Under the pieces are notes generated by a model. That model was not told where the DNA came from. It did not search any database and saw only the letters and a list, made by a program, of their open reading frames with translations. From Locusta migratoria (Eukaryota; Arthropoda; Insecta; Orthoptera; Acrididae), in assembly GCA_026315105.1 (NCBI GenBank), contig CM048746.1, positions 640,949,398 through 641,013,397 of the forward strand: DNA of 64,000 bases. The letters run 5' to 3'. Positions 47,471 to 57,127 of this stretch are shown here, one piece after another (within the stretch, counting starts at the first letter, position 1; each line of letters begins with the position of its first letter). A program made the position numbers and the translations under genes.

Positions 47471-47866
47471 TCCAAGGAAATGGTACCTCTGAAACCGTAA
47501 GGCAGTACTCAAGGGCTTCCAAGACAGCCTTGAGTTCAGCCATCATTATTGTCATATCCTTTGACAATTTGTGCTTGCATCATGTCTGAGCCTTGGTATC
47601 CGAAAAGGCGCATCCAGTTCCGTCCTGGTTCTTTCAGCCTTCTGCGTAGAGAATCCACGTCTAAGGACATTCGGCTCTGAATTCCAGCAAGGCGTAAGAG
47701 CGACGCAGTAAATCGCGTGAATGACCGGCTGGATTATTCGTAATGTGTTTCCCTTCTTGTAATGCACATTACTGAAAGTGTTTTGGTTTGTTACCATTAC
47801 GCTCAAATGTGGTTCAGGTTCTACACAGTACTTACTGTTAAGCAGAATGAAACTTTCACTCTGCAG
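47471..47866. other. Unassigned DNA
   Basis: The long minus-strand frame 47552-48010 runs from the foldback into this region and has no domain signature; I read it as fortuitous. Confidence 0.35.
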
Positions 47867-47867
47867 C

Positions 47868-48032
47868 GGAGTGTGCGCTGATATATAACTTCCTGGCAGA
47901 TTAAAATTGTGGTTCGGAACTGGGACTCGAACCTGGGACCTTTGCCTTTCGTGAGAGCGCTTGCACGCGAAGGGCAAAGGCCCCAGGTTCGAGTCCCGGT
48001 TCCAGCACACAATTTTAATCTGTCAGGAAGTT
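47868..48032. mobile_element. Foldback tRNA-like element
   Basis: TTTCACTCTGCAGCGGAGTG and TTCCTGGCAGATTAAAATTG introduce a tRNA-like sequence (GGGACTCGAACCTGGGACC) on one strand. After a 16-base loop the same sequence returns inverted (GGCCCCAGGTTCGAGTCCC, CAATTTTAATCTGTCAGGAAG). Arms 47887-47951 and 47968-48032 match with roughly 8 differences. I recognise the CACTCTGCAGCGGAGTGTGC phrase as part of a very abundant insect tRNA-like repeat (from memory). Confidence 0.75.
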
Positions 48033-48525
48033 TCAACAAAAATAACGTTTATCGAAATTGTTTTAGGCATGAAGGACTCCTTTTCACTTGGTAATACACG
48101 TTACGAAAAATACTTTAGTACTGAGCAGGTTGCCCAGTATATTTCATGCGCAATAGTTCTAAACATTAAAGCGGCGTAGGTGTCTAAATTACTAATGTTT
48201 CAAATTCACGTAATACTGCATTAAATATTTTTTTGTACTTTCTAATAAAAATTTAGCCAAAGGAAGGCAAATTACGGTGCATTTTTGGCGATTTCAGAAT
48301 CTCGTCGCTGCGCTGCGAGGGTCGAAACATTCCGCTTCATATAGCTGAATTACACTACGGTTGGCTACGCTGTATGCTAATGTAGCACCCAGTTGAAAAT
48401 TTAATAGATATTCGAATTGCCTTGGAGCATTTTGTTCGCCAAACACTCTCACCAAATAAATTTATCACGATGTGGTAGGTAAGGCAGTTTCCTGCTTCAC
48501 ACAACACTGTAAATATATAGTAGCA
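48033..48525. other. Unassigned DNA
   Basis: No feature recognised up to the LINE fragment. Confidence 0.3.
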
Positions 48526-48529
48526 ATAA

Positions 48530-49785
48530 TGACTGTATTGAACACGAATTATTTATCGACGAATGGAATGACTTGTCGAATCCGATCTCGGGGAACATCA
48601 GCTTTGATTTAGGAGAAATGTAGGAACACGGGAAGCAATACTCACATTACGACTTATCTTAGGAGATAGGCTAAGGAAATGAAAACCTACGTTTTTAGCG
48701 TTTGTCGATTTGGAGAAAGCTTTTGACAATGTCGACTGGAAAACACTATTCCAAATTCTGAAGGTAGCAGGGGTAAAATATAGGGACCGAAGAGTTATAT
48801 TCAACCTATACAAAAACCAGACGTTGGTTATTAGAGTCGAAGGGCAAGAAAGAGACGCAGAGGTTGGAAATGGAGTAAGACAGAGTTGTAGCCCTCCCCC
48901 AAAGTTGTTCAATTTGTAGATTGAGCACGCAGTGAAGGAATGGAAGGAGACATTTCGACAGGGCATTAAAATGCAGGGAGAAAAAATAAAAACATTGCAC
49001 TTTGCTGATGTCATAGTAAGTCTGAGACCGCAAAAGATCTGGAAGAGCAATTAAATGGAATAGACAGTATCTTGAAAGGAAGATATAAGATGATCATTAA
49101 CAAGAGTAAAACGAAGGTAATGGAATGCAATGACAGAAAATCAGGCGATGCTGAAGGAATTAGATTAGGTCAAGAGACAATAAAAGTAGTAGATGAATTT
49201 TGTTATTTGGGTAGCAAGATAACTTCTGATGCCCGAAGTAAAGAAGATTTAAATGCAGAAAGGCTATGGGAAGAAAAGCGTTTCTGAAGAAGCGAAACTT
49301 GTTAACATCCAATATTAATTTAAATGTTAGGAAATCCTTTCTGAAAGCATTTGTCTGGAGTGTAGCATTGTATGGGAGTGAAACGTGGACGATAAGAAGT
49401 TCAGATAAAAAGATGATTAAAGCTTTTGAAATGTGGTGCTACAGACGAATGATGACAATTAGATGAGTAGATCACGTAACTAATGAGGAGGTGCGTAACC
49501 GAATCGGAGAGAAAAGGAGTTTTTGGAATATACTGACTAAGAGATGGGATAGATTGGTTGGGCACATTCTGAGACATCAAGGAATTGTCAACTTAGCATT
49601 ATAAGGAAGCGTGTGGGGTAAAAATCGTAGAGGGAGAACGAGGGACGGATGTAGTAAACAGATTCAAAAGGATGTAGGTTGCCGAACGTATTCTCAGATG
49701 AAGACACTTGCACAGGACAGGGTAGCGTGGAGAGCTGCATCAAACCAGTGTACGGACTGAAGATCAAAAAAACAACAACGATTAC
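48530..49785 (+). mobile_element. 5'-truncated RTE/BovB-like LINE
   Basis: Aligns with 4640-5870 and ends GGACTGAAGATCAAAAAAAC and AACAAC. The start is inside the reverse transcriptase. ATGACTGT before it (48529-48536) and ATTACTGTT after it (49782-49790) may be an imperfect target duplication. More diverged from the 3250 copy than the 38091 copy is. Confidence 0.85.
48590..49760 (+). pseudogene. LINE reverse transcriptase relic
   Basis: Frames 48710-48919, 49072-49287 and 49266-49466 carry MEKAFDNVDWKTLFQILKVA, VRQSCSPPPKLFN (the RQGC motif has lost its Gly), YKMIINKSKTKVMECNDRK and FEMWCYRRMMTIR. The YADD region reads FADVIVS in a shifted frame, so a catalytic Asp is lost. Several stops follow (TAGATTGAG at 48918, ATGAGTAG at 49463). 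Confidence 0.85.
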
Positions 49786-49986
49786 TGTTCAAATACATAT
49801 GGAAAGCTAAACGTCAATTTTTGTCTAATTTAAAGTACGTCCTGTTGCTAAGAGAGAAAATTTCAACTAACCATACACTTCATACACCCGTGGAGAAATA
49901 GTTGTCTGATTTAACGAGTTAAACGAATTGAACCCCCATCTTCCCTTCGCCCCTCCCCGACCGAACCTCTCACTTTTATCATTAGC

Positions 49987-50240
49987 GAGCGAGTTGGTCC
50001 TGGCCTTAGCACACTGGGCTGCATTTGGAAGGGCGGTGGTTCAAATCCACCTCCAGCCATCCAGATTTACGTTTACCATGATTTCCCCATCTCACTCTAG
50101 GCAAGTGCCGGGATGGTTGCTTTAAAAAGGCACTGCCGATTTCCTTGCCATCCTTACTCTAAGATCCAGGCGTGAGATTCGTCTTTAATGACCACGCTGT
50201 CGACGGGACGTTAAACCCTTAACTTCATTCCTACCTTCTC
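49987..50240 (+). mobile_element. tRNA-derived SINE, family D (conserved insect type)
   Basis: Head AGCGAGTTGGTCCTGGCCTT and box B GTGGTTCAAATCCACC, then GCCATCCAGATTTACGTTT, CATGATTTCC, the core CCGGGATGGTTGCTTTAAAA with GGCACTGCCGATTTCC, and the tail GACGGGACGTTAAACCC. I recognise this core as widespread in insect genomes. Confidence 0.8.
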
Positions 50241-50375
50241 TCAGTGCTTGGGGCAGCTTACCCTTAAAGACTTCGTTCGTATTTAATGTAACCAGTCGAC
50301 TAACGCTTCACATTTCCGCGTTGTGTTACACTCACTTGTAACTGTGTTATTTTGTGACATTTGTATCAAACAGTT

Positions 50376-50519
50376 AAAAATGTTCGTAAATCTAAGGGAC
50401 TTAACTACTCCGGTTATTAGTACCTAGGCTTACAAACTACCTAAACTAATTGATGCTAAGGACAAAACACGCAAACCCATTCCCGAGGGTGGTCTCGAAC
50501 CTCCTACGGGGAGTGCGCT
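50376..50519 (-). mobile_element. SINE family A/B fragment
   Basis: Minus-strand tail and body (TTTGTAAGCCTAGGTACTAA, GGTTCGAGACCACCC-like box B) but the tRNA head upstream of box B is missing. Confidence 0.7.
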
Positions 50520-50616
50520 AGTACTTTTTTTTCTAAATTACTTCAGATATAATAAACAAACAGCTTCTTCAGTGACCGTAACTTCGTACCCGAAGTCAAC
50601 TAGCACCCCAGCAACA

Positions 50617-50692
50617 TTAAAAAATAAATAAGTAAATAAATAAATAAAAAATAAATAAAATAAAAATATAAATAAAAAAATAAAATATTACA
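50617..50692 (+). repeat. (AAAT)n-rich tract
   Basis: Imperfect AAAT/AAATA repeats; no attached element was recognised. Confidence 0.85.
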
Positions 50693-50895
50693 ATGACAGT
50701 TAATACTGGTTTTCATATTCCTCCTCACATTGATAAATGAATTATTTCAAAATTATATTTCACAATAAAATTCAATACGTTGGCAAACCCTGAGTCAGAA
50801 ATACTTAATTTAAGTTGCTTCGATAATCTCTGTTTATTGCATAGCTCGTCTCTAACCGTTATCGATATCGTGATATCAATTATTGTGCCACTTTA

Positions 50896-51097
50896 TTTCA
50901 AATGTTCAAATGTTCGTAGAACTTATGGGACTTAACTACGGGGTCATCAGTCCCTAAGCTTACAAACTACTTATGAACTAGCTAAGACTAAGGACGGCAC
51001 AAATATCCATGCCCGAGGGGGGATTCGAATCCCCGACCGTAGTGGCCGTGCAGACCGTGACTGGTGCGCCTCAGTCTCCTCGGCCACCGCGGCCGAC
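50896..51097 (-). mobile_element. SINE family A with 9-bp TSD
   Basis: Minus-strand copy: head CGGCCGCGGTGGCCGAGGAG, box B GGGGATTCGAATCCCCC, complete body. The duplication GCCACTTTA lies at 50887-50895 and 51098-51106. Confidence 0.9.
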
Positions 51098-51154
51098 GCC
51101 ACTTTAGTAACACGTAAATTTTCTGTAAGTCTTTCAGACCACATTCAAACTTCA

Positions 51155-51157
<3 letters not shown>

Positions 51158-51207
<50 letters not shown>

Positions 51208-51222
51208 ATAATAATAATAATA
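51158..51222 (+). repeat. Poly-A tract and (AAT)n
   Basis: Roughly 48 A followed by about six ATA units. No retroelement body was recognised immediately to its left. Confidence 0.93.
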
Positions 51223-51825
51223 AATAAAAAAAATCATTCACACATCTTGATTCAGTTTTTAAAAATTGTAGACTCTAATGAGTAACTTCTTTTTAAACCT
51301 TTTATTTTAAATATATGTGACCTCATAACAACAGAAAATTCCGTATTACAAATCACAATTACAACGAGACTTCCTCTCAATACGGAATACCAGAATAAAC
51401 TCAACATTTTATTTACATTCTTAAATGCATTGTTAATGTTTTAAAAAATGTCAATCGCAGTCCGCAACAGCAAGGAATGTCTTCTAGTTCAGCGCGCCGA
51501 CCTTCGACTAATCAGCGATACCGACCTGCATATTTCGCTGACGTCGGAAGAGAACCCGTCACTGCGTACTGCTGCAGCAACGCCGTTACACATGAAACAA
51601 ACGAAAGCGAAAAAAATCACACAAGTATATGTTTTCAAACATTAATAACATTCAAAACAATATATTTTGTAATTAATTACTGAATAACTGCGAAATTGAG
51701 CTTTATGAGGAAAACAGTAGACGGATAAAAACATACACTACACGAGCTACCGCGCGCTTCTCAGCAAGATGCCTTAGAGCTCTCGGCCACTGCATCTTTG
51801 CGACAGAAATATATAATACAACAAA
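51223..51825. other. Unassigned 0.6 kb
   Basis: Overlapping plus-strand frames at 51448-51683 lack domains. At 51745-51800 CGAGCTACCGCGCGCTTCTC and CTCTCGGCCACTGCA look like the remains of an antisense tRNA-like head. Confidence 0.35.
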
Positions 51826-51838
51826 ATGTTATTCTTAC

Positions 51839-52137
51839 TTAATATTCATAGAATATATGACTTCAACTGCTATTGGGCAAAGCTGAAAATGTGTACCCAG
51901 CCGGGATTCGAACCCGGGTCTCCTGCTTTCTAGGCAGTTGCGCTGACCCCTACATGTGGGGGTCAGCGCAACTGCCTAGAAAGCAGGAGACCCGGGTTCG
52001 AATCCCGGCTGGGTACACATTTTCAGCTTTGCCCAATAGCAGTTGAAGTCATATATTCTATGAATATTAAATAACAACAGCTGCAGGATCAGAATGTGAC
52101 GTCTGTTCTTTCCGAACAGACGCCACATGTATATATA
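51839..52137 (+). mobile_element. Family C SINE with perfect inverted head duplication
   Basis: 51841-51950 and 51959-52068 are exact reverse complements (110 bases, no mismatch) around an 8-base spacer, TACATGTG. Each arm contains the tRNA-like head (GCGCAACTGCCTAGAAAGCA, GGGTTCGAATCCCGGCTGG) and CACATTTTCAGCTTTGCCCA. A single tail (CAACAGCTGCAGGATCAGAA, then the hairpin GTCTGTTCTTTCCGAACAGAC) follows on the right. GTTATTCTTACT stands just before the left arm and again at 52138-52149, so the whole structure looks like one insertion. Compare the single-headed copy at 24603. Confidence 0.88.
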
Positions 52138-52180
52138 GTTATTCTTACTAGTTGAGAATCGTGTGATCATTTCGTAACAA

Positions 52181-52368
52181 GCCGCGGCCGAGCGCATTGA
52201 GGCACTATGCTCCCATGCGCAAGGCCGTTCCCCCTATGGGGTTCGAATCCTCCTTGGGCATAGATATTTGTACCGTCTGTAGTATAAGCTAGGTCATAAG
52301 TAGTTTGTAAGTTTAAGGACGGATGACCCCGCAGTTAAGTCCCTTAAGCTTAACAAACATTTTGAACG
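52181..52368 (+). mobile_element. SINE family A, degraded head
   Basis: GCCGCGGCCGAGCGCATTGA head, box B GGGGTTCGAATCCTCC, body GTAAGTTTAAGGACGGATGA. Flanks TCGTAACAA (52172-52180) and TCGTAATAA (52369-52377) may be the target duplication. Confidence 0.82.
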
Positions 52369-52379
52369 TCGTAATAAAC

Positions 52380-52925
52380 TCTATCTACAACTACTAGCTT
52401 TCGCTGGGTAGCACCCAGCATTCGTAAAAAAATAAAAGTAAAATATACAGAAACACGGGAGGCAAAGTTTTTACACTGCCGGCGTGTGTAGGCGGTGCGA
52501 TGCTGAAAAGTATCAGGTGTTATCAGTGGTGCAGCGGGATTACGGAGGTTGCGTTTTAGCGACACGCAACCGGGATCTGATCGTTCGGATAGCTTAAGCT
52601 GACTTTATCTTAAGCGCGCGCCAAAATACCGCCAAGGTTTCTCCAGAGAATTTTATCTCCAGCATGCAAGACTTCTTTTGAGGGTGTGACAACTGAGACT
52701 CGACAATCAGATTGCTTAGCTCCTGAGCTGGTTATTTAAGATTCTTCGAGAGTTACTTTCGCTGAAAAAATAATGTTCACAAAGATTTCTTTCTCCAAAC
52801 TAATTAACTCTTTTCGCCACTGCGCACTGAGGTTTATGCAGTGGATCGTTTTTTACTACACACCAAACTTATGGTATAGAATGTCTGTATAAGAAAAACC
52901 TCAAATGTAGGGTCGTAGAGGGTAT
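52380..52925. other. Unassigned 0.55 kb
   Basis: No gene. CTAGCTTTCGCTGGGTAGCA and CCCAGC at 52394-52421 form a hairpin near the left edge, recalling the GC-rich edge of family R. Confidence 0.3.
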
Positions 52926-52928
52926 CCA

Positions 52929-53690
52929 GAAAAGGGCTCCCTGATTTCAAAATTAAATATCTTGAAAACAACGATCGATAGAGGAATGCAGTAAACGGTA
53001 TGTTTATAGTGAAAGCTGTAGGAAGTTTATACAGCAGTTTGAAATAATAGTTACAAAAGCTGCTAACAGATGGCGCTGTACGCTGTACAGCTTATATCAG
53101 CATAAATAAGTGAAATAATCGTATGAAAACTCTTCAAAACAGATGTCTCAGATGTAATTCTACGGACGGATGACATTGGATTTCGCTGAATAATTCCAGA
53201 AACTGTGGCCATATTTTCAGGCGTAACTGCGATTTGCTTGCGGCCAACATACCTCACTAGATCATCAGTTATGCTGACTGTTCGTTGAAATTTTGCGAAG
53301 AGGGTACGAATGGTTTTCGCATCGGATCCTTTTGGAACATTTAATCGTGCTTGAAAATTTCGCCTTGTTGCCGTAGGACTCTCTTCTAACCTGTGGTTCG
53401 AAAAGGCGTTATTCAATGGAGTACATGGTTTTAATCTCTTCCTTTGGCACGGTAACCTCCTTTCACGTTTCAGTAGTGGAACTGATCGCTCTGGGCTTCG
53501 CATCACTATTTATACTAGGCATTACGTATGGCGATTACAGCGCCATCTGTTAGCAGCTTTTGTAACTATTATTTCAAACTGTTGTATAAACTTCTTACAG
53601 CTTTCACAATAAACACACCGTTTACTGAATTCCTCTATCGATCTTTGTTTTCGATATATTTAATTTTGTAATCAGGGAGTCCTTTTCTGG
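52929..53690 (-). mobile_element. Non-autonomous mariner-like element, about 155-bp TIRs
   Basis: The left end (TCCAGAAAAGGGCTCCCTGA, AAATTAAATAT, TCGATAGAGGAAT, CAGTAAACGGT, AGCTGCTAACAGATGGCGCT) is mirrored at the right end with about 90% identity. Total length is about 760 bp. The interior encodes only a transposase N-terminus, so the element would need help in trans. The target duplication could not be read with confidence. Confidence 0.82.
53063..53506 (-). CDS. Truncated mariner-like transposase N-terminus, 147 aa
   Basis: The frame is intact from ATG 53506. Residues about 48-75 read RRNFQARLNVPKGSDAKTIR, and later come TLFAKFQRTVSITDDL, VGRKQIAVTPENMATVSGII and NPMSSVRRIT. This is the helix-turn-helix DNA-binding region of a mariner-type transposase with a GRKRTVRTPENI-like linker (family knowledge from memory). 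The DDE/D catalytic domain is absent: the frame passes straight into the left terminal repeat. It could act as a DNA-binding repressor if expressed, which is inference. Confidence 0.6.
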   Translation of the reverse strand: MMRSPERSVPLLKRERRLPCQRKRLKPCTPLNNAFSNHRLEESPTATRRNFQARLNVPKGSDAKTIRTLFAKFQRTVSITDDLVRYVGRKQIAVTPENMATVSGIIQRNPMSSVRRITSETSVLKSFHTIISLIYADISCTAYSAIC

Positions 53691-53811
53691 AGACCTGTGT
53701 TAGACAATGCATATCTCTAGCCTTTTGTAGACAATTGAGTTTTAATATTATTATTCATAACCCGTTGGTAGGATACGCTTGTGTAATTCAATTGTCGTAC
53801 TTCCCTTTGAT

Positions 53812-54010
53812 GCCGCGCGGGATTAGTCGCGTGGTCTAAGGCTTCATACTGCTGACTGGTCTGTCGTTCCCGCTGGAGATTCGAGTCCTCCATCGGGCAT
53901 AGGTGTATGTGTTGTCTTCCGAATAAGCTGGTTTGAGTAATTTGCACGCTTTGCGACTGATGACCTTAGCAGAGTGGTTCATTACGTTTACAAACATTTA
54001 AATATTTTTC
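53812..54010 (+). mobile_element. SINE family B
   Basis: GCCGCGCGGGATTAGTCGCG head, GGAGATTCGAGTCCTCC box B, then GGTGTATGTGTTGTCTTCCG and tail ACAAACATTTAAATATTTTT. Confidence 0.85.
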
Positions 54011-54164
54011 TTGTTGAAAACAATTATTCTTAGGCATATGGAATCTAAAACATATGTTAATTAGTAAGATATTTTTTTCAGATGGGGGAAATAAGTTCCC
54101 GTAATCTATACCGAACTAGTGTACTGAGTATGTCATCTTGAAATGCTGGTGTCCGCAGTCAAAT

Positions 54165-54365
54165 CTTGTTGTGGTACACAGAACAACCACCTCTGACCGT
54201 AATAACGGCCTTGATACGCATTGGGATTCAGTAAAACACAGCTTGTATGGCGTGTACAGGTACAGATGCCCATGCAGCTTCTACACGATACCAGAGTTCA
54301 TCAAGAACTGTGACGAGCCAGTTGTTCGGACACCATTACTCGCTGAAATAACAAGGTATATAATG
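54165..54365 (-). mobile_element. Tc1-like fragment, related to 55743 and 60214
   Basis: ACAGAACAACCACCTCTGAC, ATAACGGCCTTGATACGC, AGGTACAGATGCCCATGCAG and CGAGCCAGTTGTTCGG match 60360-60520 in order. This is the terminal part holding the transposase 3' end on the minus strand. No inverted repeat end is preserved. Confidence 0.75.
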
Positions 54366-54553
54366 CTGAGATGGGTTCACTAAATCGTTCGCTCATGTAT
54401 TTGAAATCTGAACTCAATAAACAGTGGATTTTGTCAAAGTATGAAGAGAAGATGTATATTTCCAAAGATTACATTAAAAAAATTAAATTGTGATATTGTG
54501 TCAACTCAATTATTTATGGAACAATCCTCTATATAACAGGAAATTTGTCTACC
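54366..54553. other. AT-rich spacer
   Basis: Nothing recognised. Confidence 0.3.
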
Positions 54554-55552
54554 TTAACCTTTAAATACACGCGCTATTTTTGGTAACGTAGAGTCACGTG
54601 TGCCGTCTATAAGTACCTCAATAAAGTTTAAGTATCTCTATAAGTAATTATTCGAAATAACTTCTGTCTATATATTTACATAATAAAAGACAACATATTA
54701 ATTATTTAAATCGATTATGTTGTTTGTAATAATCAGTTTAACAAAATCTTTGTAATTTACGAAAACCTGTCTTTTTGGGGTTTTTATTTTTATAGCTCAG
54801 ATAAAATGACATACATTCAACTCAAAACTAACTTGTAATTAATCTGTTTTTCATCAACAGAAAATGGCATAAATGAAATGAAAATTATAAAACAAGAAGA
54901 ACTGATAACAACAAAAAAATGACAGCGTATATTTTGGTGTCTACAAAAATATTCGTTTCCGTTGAGTTCACAGATCAAACAATAATTCACTGTCTTTGAA
55001 TGAGGTTTAGAAATTCTTCTTATTATTATTTCAAGTTTTCCATATTACAGACCTCTTCTTATCTTTCGACCTCGGAAGAAATAGCACCTTAGATTTTTAT
55101 AAGCACCAGGACCAGATTTACCTGCATTAGGCATTGATGAAGTTTCTTCTCTACCTACCAATTTTCACATAATTTTCTGTATATATTTGCCCATAGTGGG
55201 TTATTTTATAATCTACTTCAAATCTATGACTTTACACGACTCATTACAATTGACTTTATTTTTCCAACAGCCGTAAAATATCCTCATTACGGAGAACCGA
55301 GCCTATGTTGCAGATATATTGAAATGAAAGCAAATTACTGTATCAGTAAACTGCACATAAGTACTCCTTAAAAGCACGTGTGGGGTCCACGGAAACCCCA
55401 ACAACGAAAAACGGGTACTTTACCACTGGAAGAGGACAGCACTCATCCATCTATTGTAAGCATTCGCGACATACTGAAGATACCTGAAATGTAATAAACA
55501 AAAAATTTCCCGTGGGGTATTCTCAGATCACACCCGTCTAGTTAAAGGTTAA
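54554..55552 (-). mobile_element. piggyBac-like non-autonomous element
   Basis: TTAA (54554-54557) is followed by CCTTTAAATACACGCG, and the right end gives the inverse (CCTTTAACTAGACGGG on the minus strand) ending at TTAA (55549-55552). TTAA duplications and CCT-initial terminal repeats are hallmarks of piggyBac. The interior (about 54960-55150, minus) has a frame with RCYFFRGRKIRR that might be a relic of the Cys-rich C-terminus. No intact transposase. Confidence 0.6.
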
Positions 55553-55740
55553 CAGAAATGTCCCTGTTATCACATTTCCGCCAAAATCTATACGGCAAAT
55601 TATGGGTGTCTCGAAGGTGAAGCTGCTTTTTTCAAGCTGAACCACCTGAAATTGTGTAAAGTGGCGTGGCGCGAACTGAAAGACAAACTACAAACTCACG
55701 CCGAGTCATCCCAGGCGCCTCTGTAAGTTTGGCGATGAAG
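55553..55740. other. Spacer between two transposons
   Basis: Nothing recognised; it ends at the TA target of the next element. Confidence 0.3.
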
Positions 55741-55742
55741 TA

Positions 55743-57080
55743 CACTACTGGCCATTAAAACTGCAAAATCACGAAGAAATGCAGGTGATAAACGGGTATT
55801 CAAATGGACAAATGTATTACGCTAGAACTGACCTGTGATTAAATTTTCTGGCAATTTCGGTGCATAGATCCTGAGAAATAAGTACCCAGAACAAACACCT
55901 CTAGCCGTAATAACGGCATTGATGGGCCTGGGCATTGAGTCAAAGTTCATCAAGAGTAGTGACTGACGTATTTTGAGGAAGCAGTTGCTCGACCATCATT
56001 GACCAGGCGTTTTCAGTTGATGAGAAATATGGAGAATGTGCTGGCCAGGGCCGCAATGGAACATTTTTCGTATCCAGAAAGGCCCGTACAGGACCTGCAA
56101 CATGCTATCGTGCATTATCCTGCTGAAATATGGGGATTCGCAGGGATCGAATTAATCGTAGAGCCACGGGTCGTAACACATCTCAAATGTAACGGCCACT
56201 GTTGAAAGAGCCGTCGATGCGAACAAGAGGTGACCGAGACGTGTAACCAAACGCACCCCCTACCCACACGCCGGGTGATACGTCAGTATCGCGATGACTA
56301 ATATACGCTTCCAATGTGCGTTGTCGCCTAACACGGATGCTACCATCATGATGCTGTAAACAGGGCCTGAATTCATCCGAAAAAATGACGTTTTGCCATT
56401 CCTGCTCCCAGGTTCGTCGTTGCGTACACCATCGCAGGCGCTCCTTTCTGTGATGCAGCGTCAAGGGTAACCGCAGCCACCGTCTCCGAGCTGATAGTCC
56501 ATGCTGCTGCAAACGCCATCGAACTGTTTGTGCAGATGGTTGTTCTCTTGCAGACTTCCCCATCTGTTATATCAGGGATCGAAACGTGGCTGCACGATCA
56601 GTTACAGCCATGCGGATAAGATGCCTGCCATCTCGACTGCTAGTGATACGAAGCGTTGAGATCCAGCACGGCGTTCCGCATTGCCCTCCTGAAACCACCG
56701 ATTGCGTATTCTGCTAACAGTCACTGGATCGTGACCAACGCGAGCAATAATGTCGCGATATGATAAACGGAAATCGCGATAGGCTACAATCCTACCTTTA
56801 TCAAAGGCGGAAACGTGATAGTTCGCATTTCTCCTCCTTACACGAGGCATCACAACAACGTTTCACCAGGCAACGCCGGTCAACGGCTGTTTGTGTATGA
56901 TAAATCGGTTGGAAACTTTCCTCATGTCAGCACGTTGTAGGTGTCGCCCCCGGCGCCAGCCTTGTGTGAATGCTCTGAAAAGCTAATGATTTGCATATCA
57001 CAGCATCATCTTCCTGTCGGTTGAATTTCGCGTCGGTAGCACGTCATCTTCGTGGTGTAGCAGTTTTAATGGCCAGGAGT
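55743..57080 (-). mobile_element. Tc1-like transposon, 1.34 kb, TA target
   Basis: Ends CACTACTGGCCATTAAAACT (left) and, inverted, AACTCCTGGCCATTAAAACT (right), both next to TA (55741-55742 and 57081-57082). The transposase lies on the minus strand. Length is normal for the Tc1 group. Confidence 0.9.
55945..56853 (-). pseudogene. Tc1-like transposase, frameshifted
   Basis: From ATG 56853: MPRVRRRNANYHVSAFDKGR, with FRLSYRDIIARVGHDPVTVS as the first helix-turn-helix, then a frameshift near 56650. The second piece (56183-56563) carries RWRLQQHGLSARRRWLRLPL and NVIFSDE, the first catalytic Asp. After a TGA at 56183 the frame continues with FQQDNAR (second Asp) and PAHSPYFSSTENAWSM, where the final Glu stands in the PIEN-like position, so the type is DD34E. 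Several stops make it inactive. Confidence 0.85.
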
Positions 57081-57127
57081 TAATCTTCGGCCAATTAATA
57101 ATTTTAGTTGTAGTTTTTCGGTATAAA

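Noticed and set aside
47552..48010. 152-codon minus-strand open frame
   Set aside because: It begins in the foldback tRNA-like element and continues through unrelated DNA; no domain, and the start half is plainly tRNA-derived.
51158..51222. CRISPR-like or array structure among the A-rich repeats
   Set aside because: Only homopolymer and AAT units; no spacers or conserved direct repeats. The window is clearly eukaryotic.
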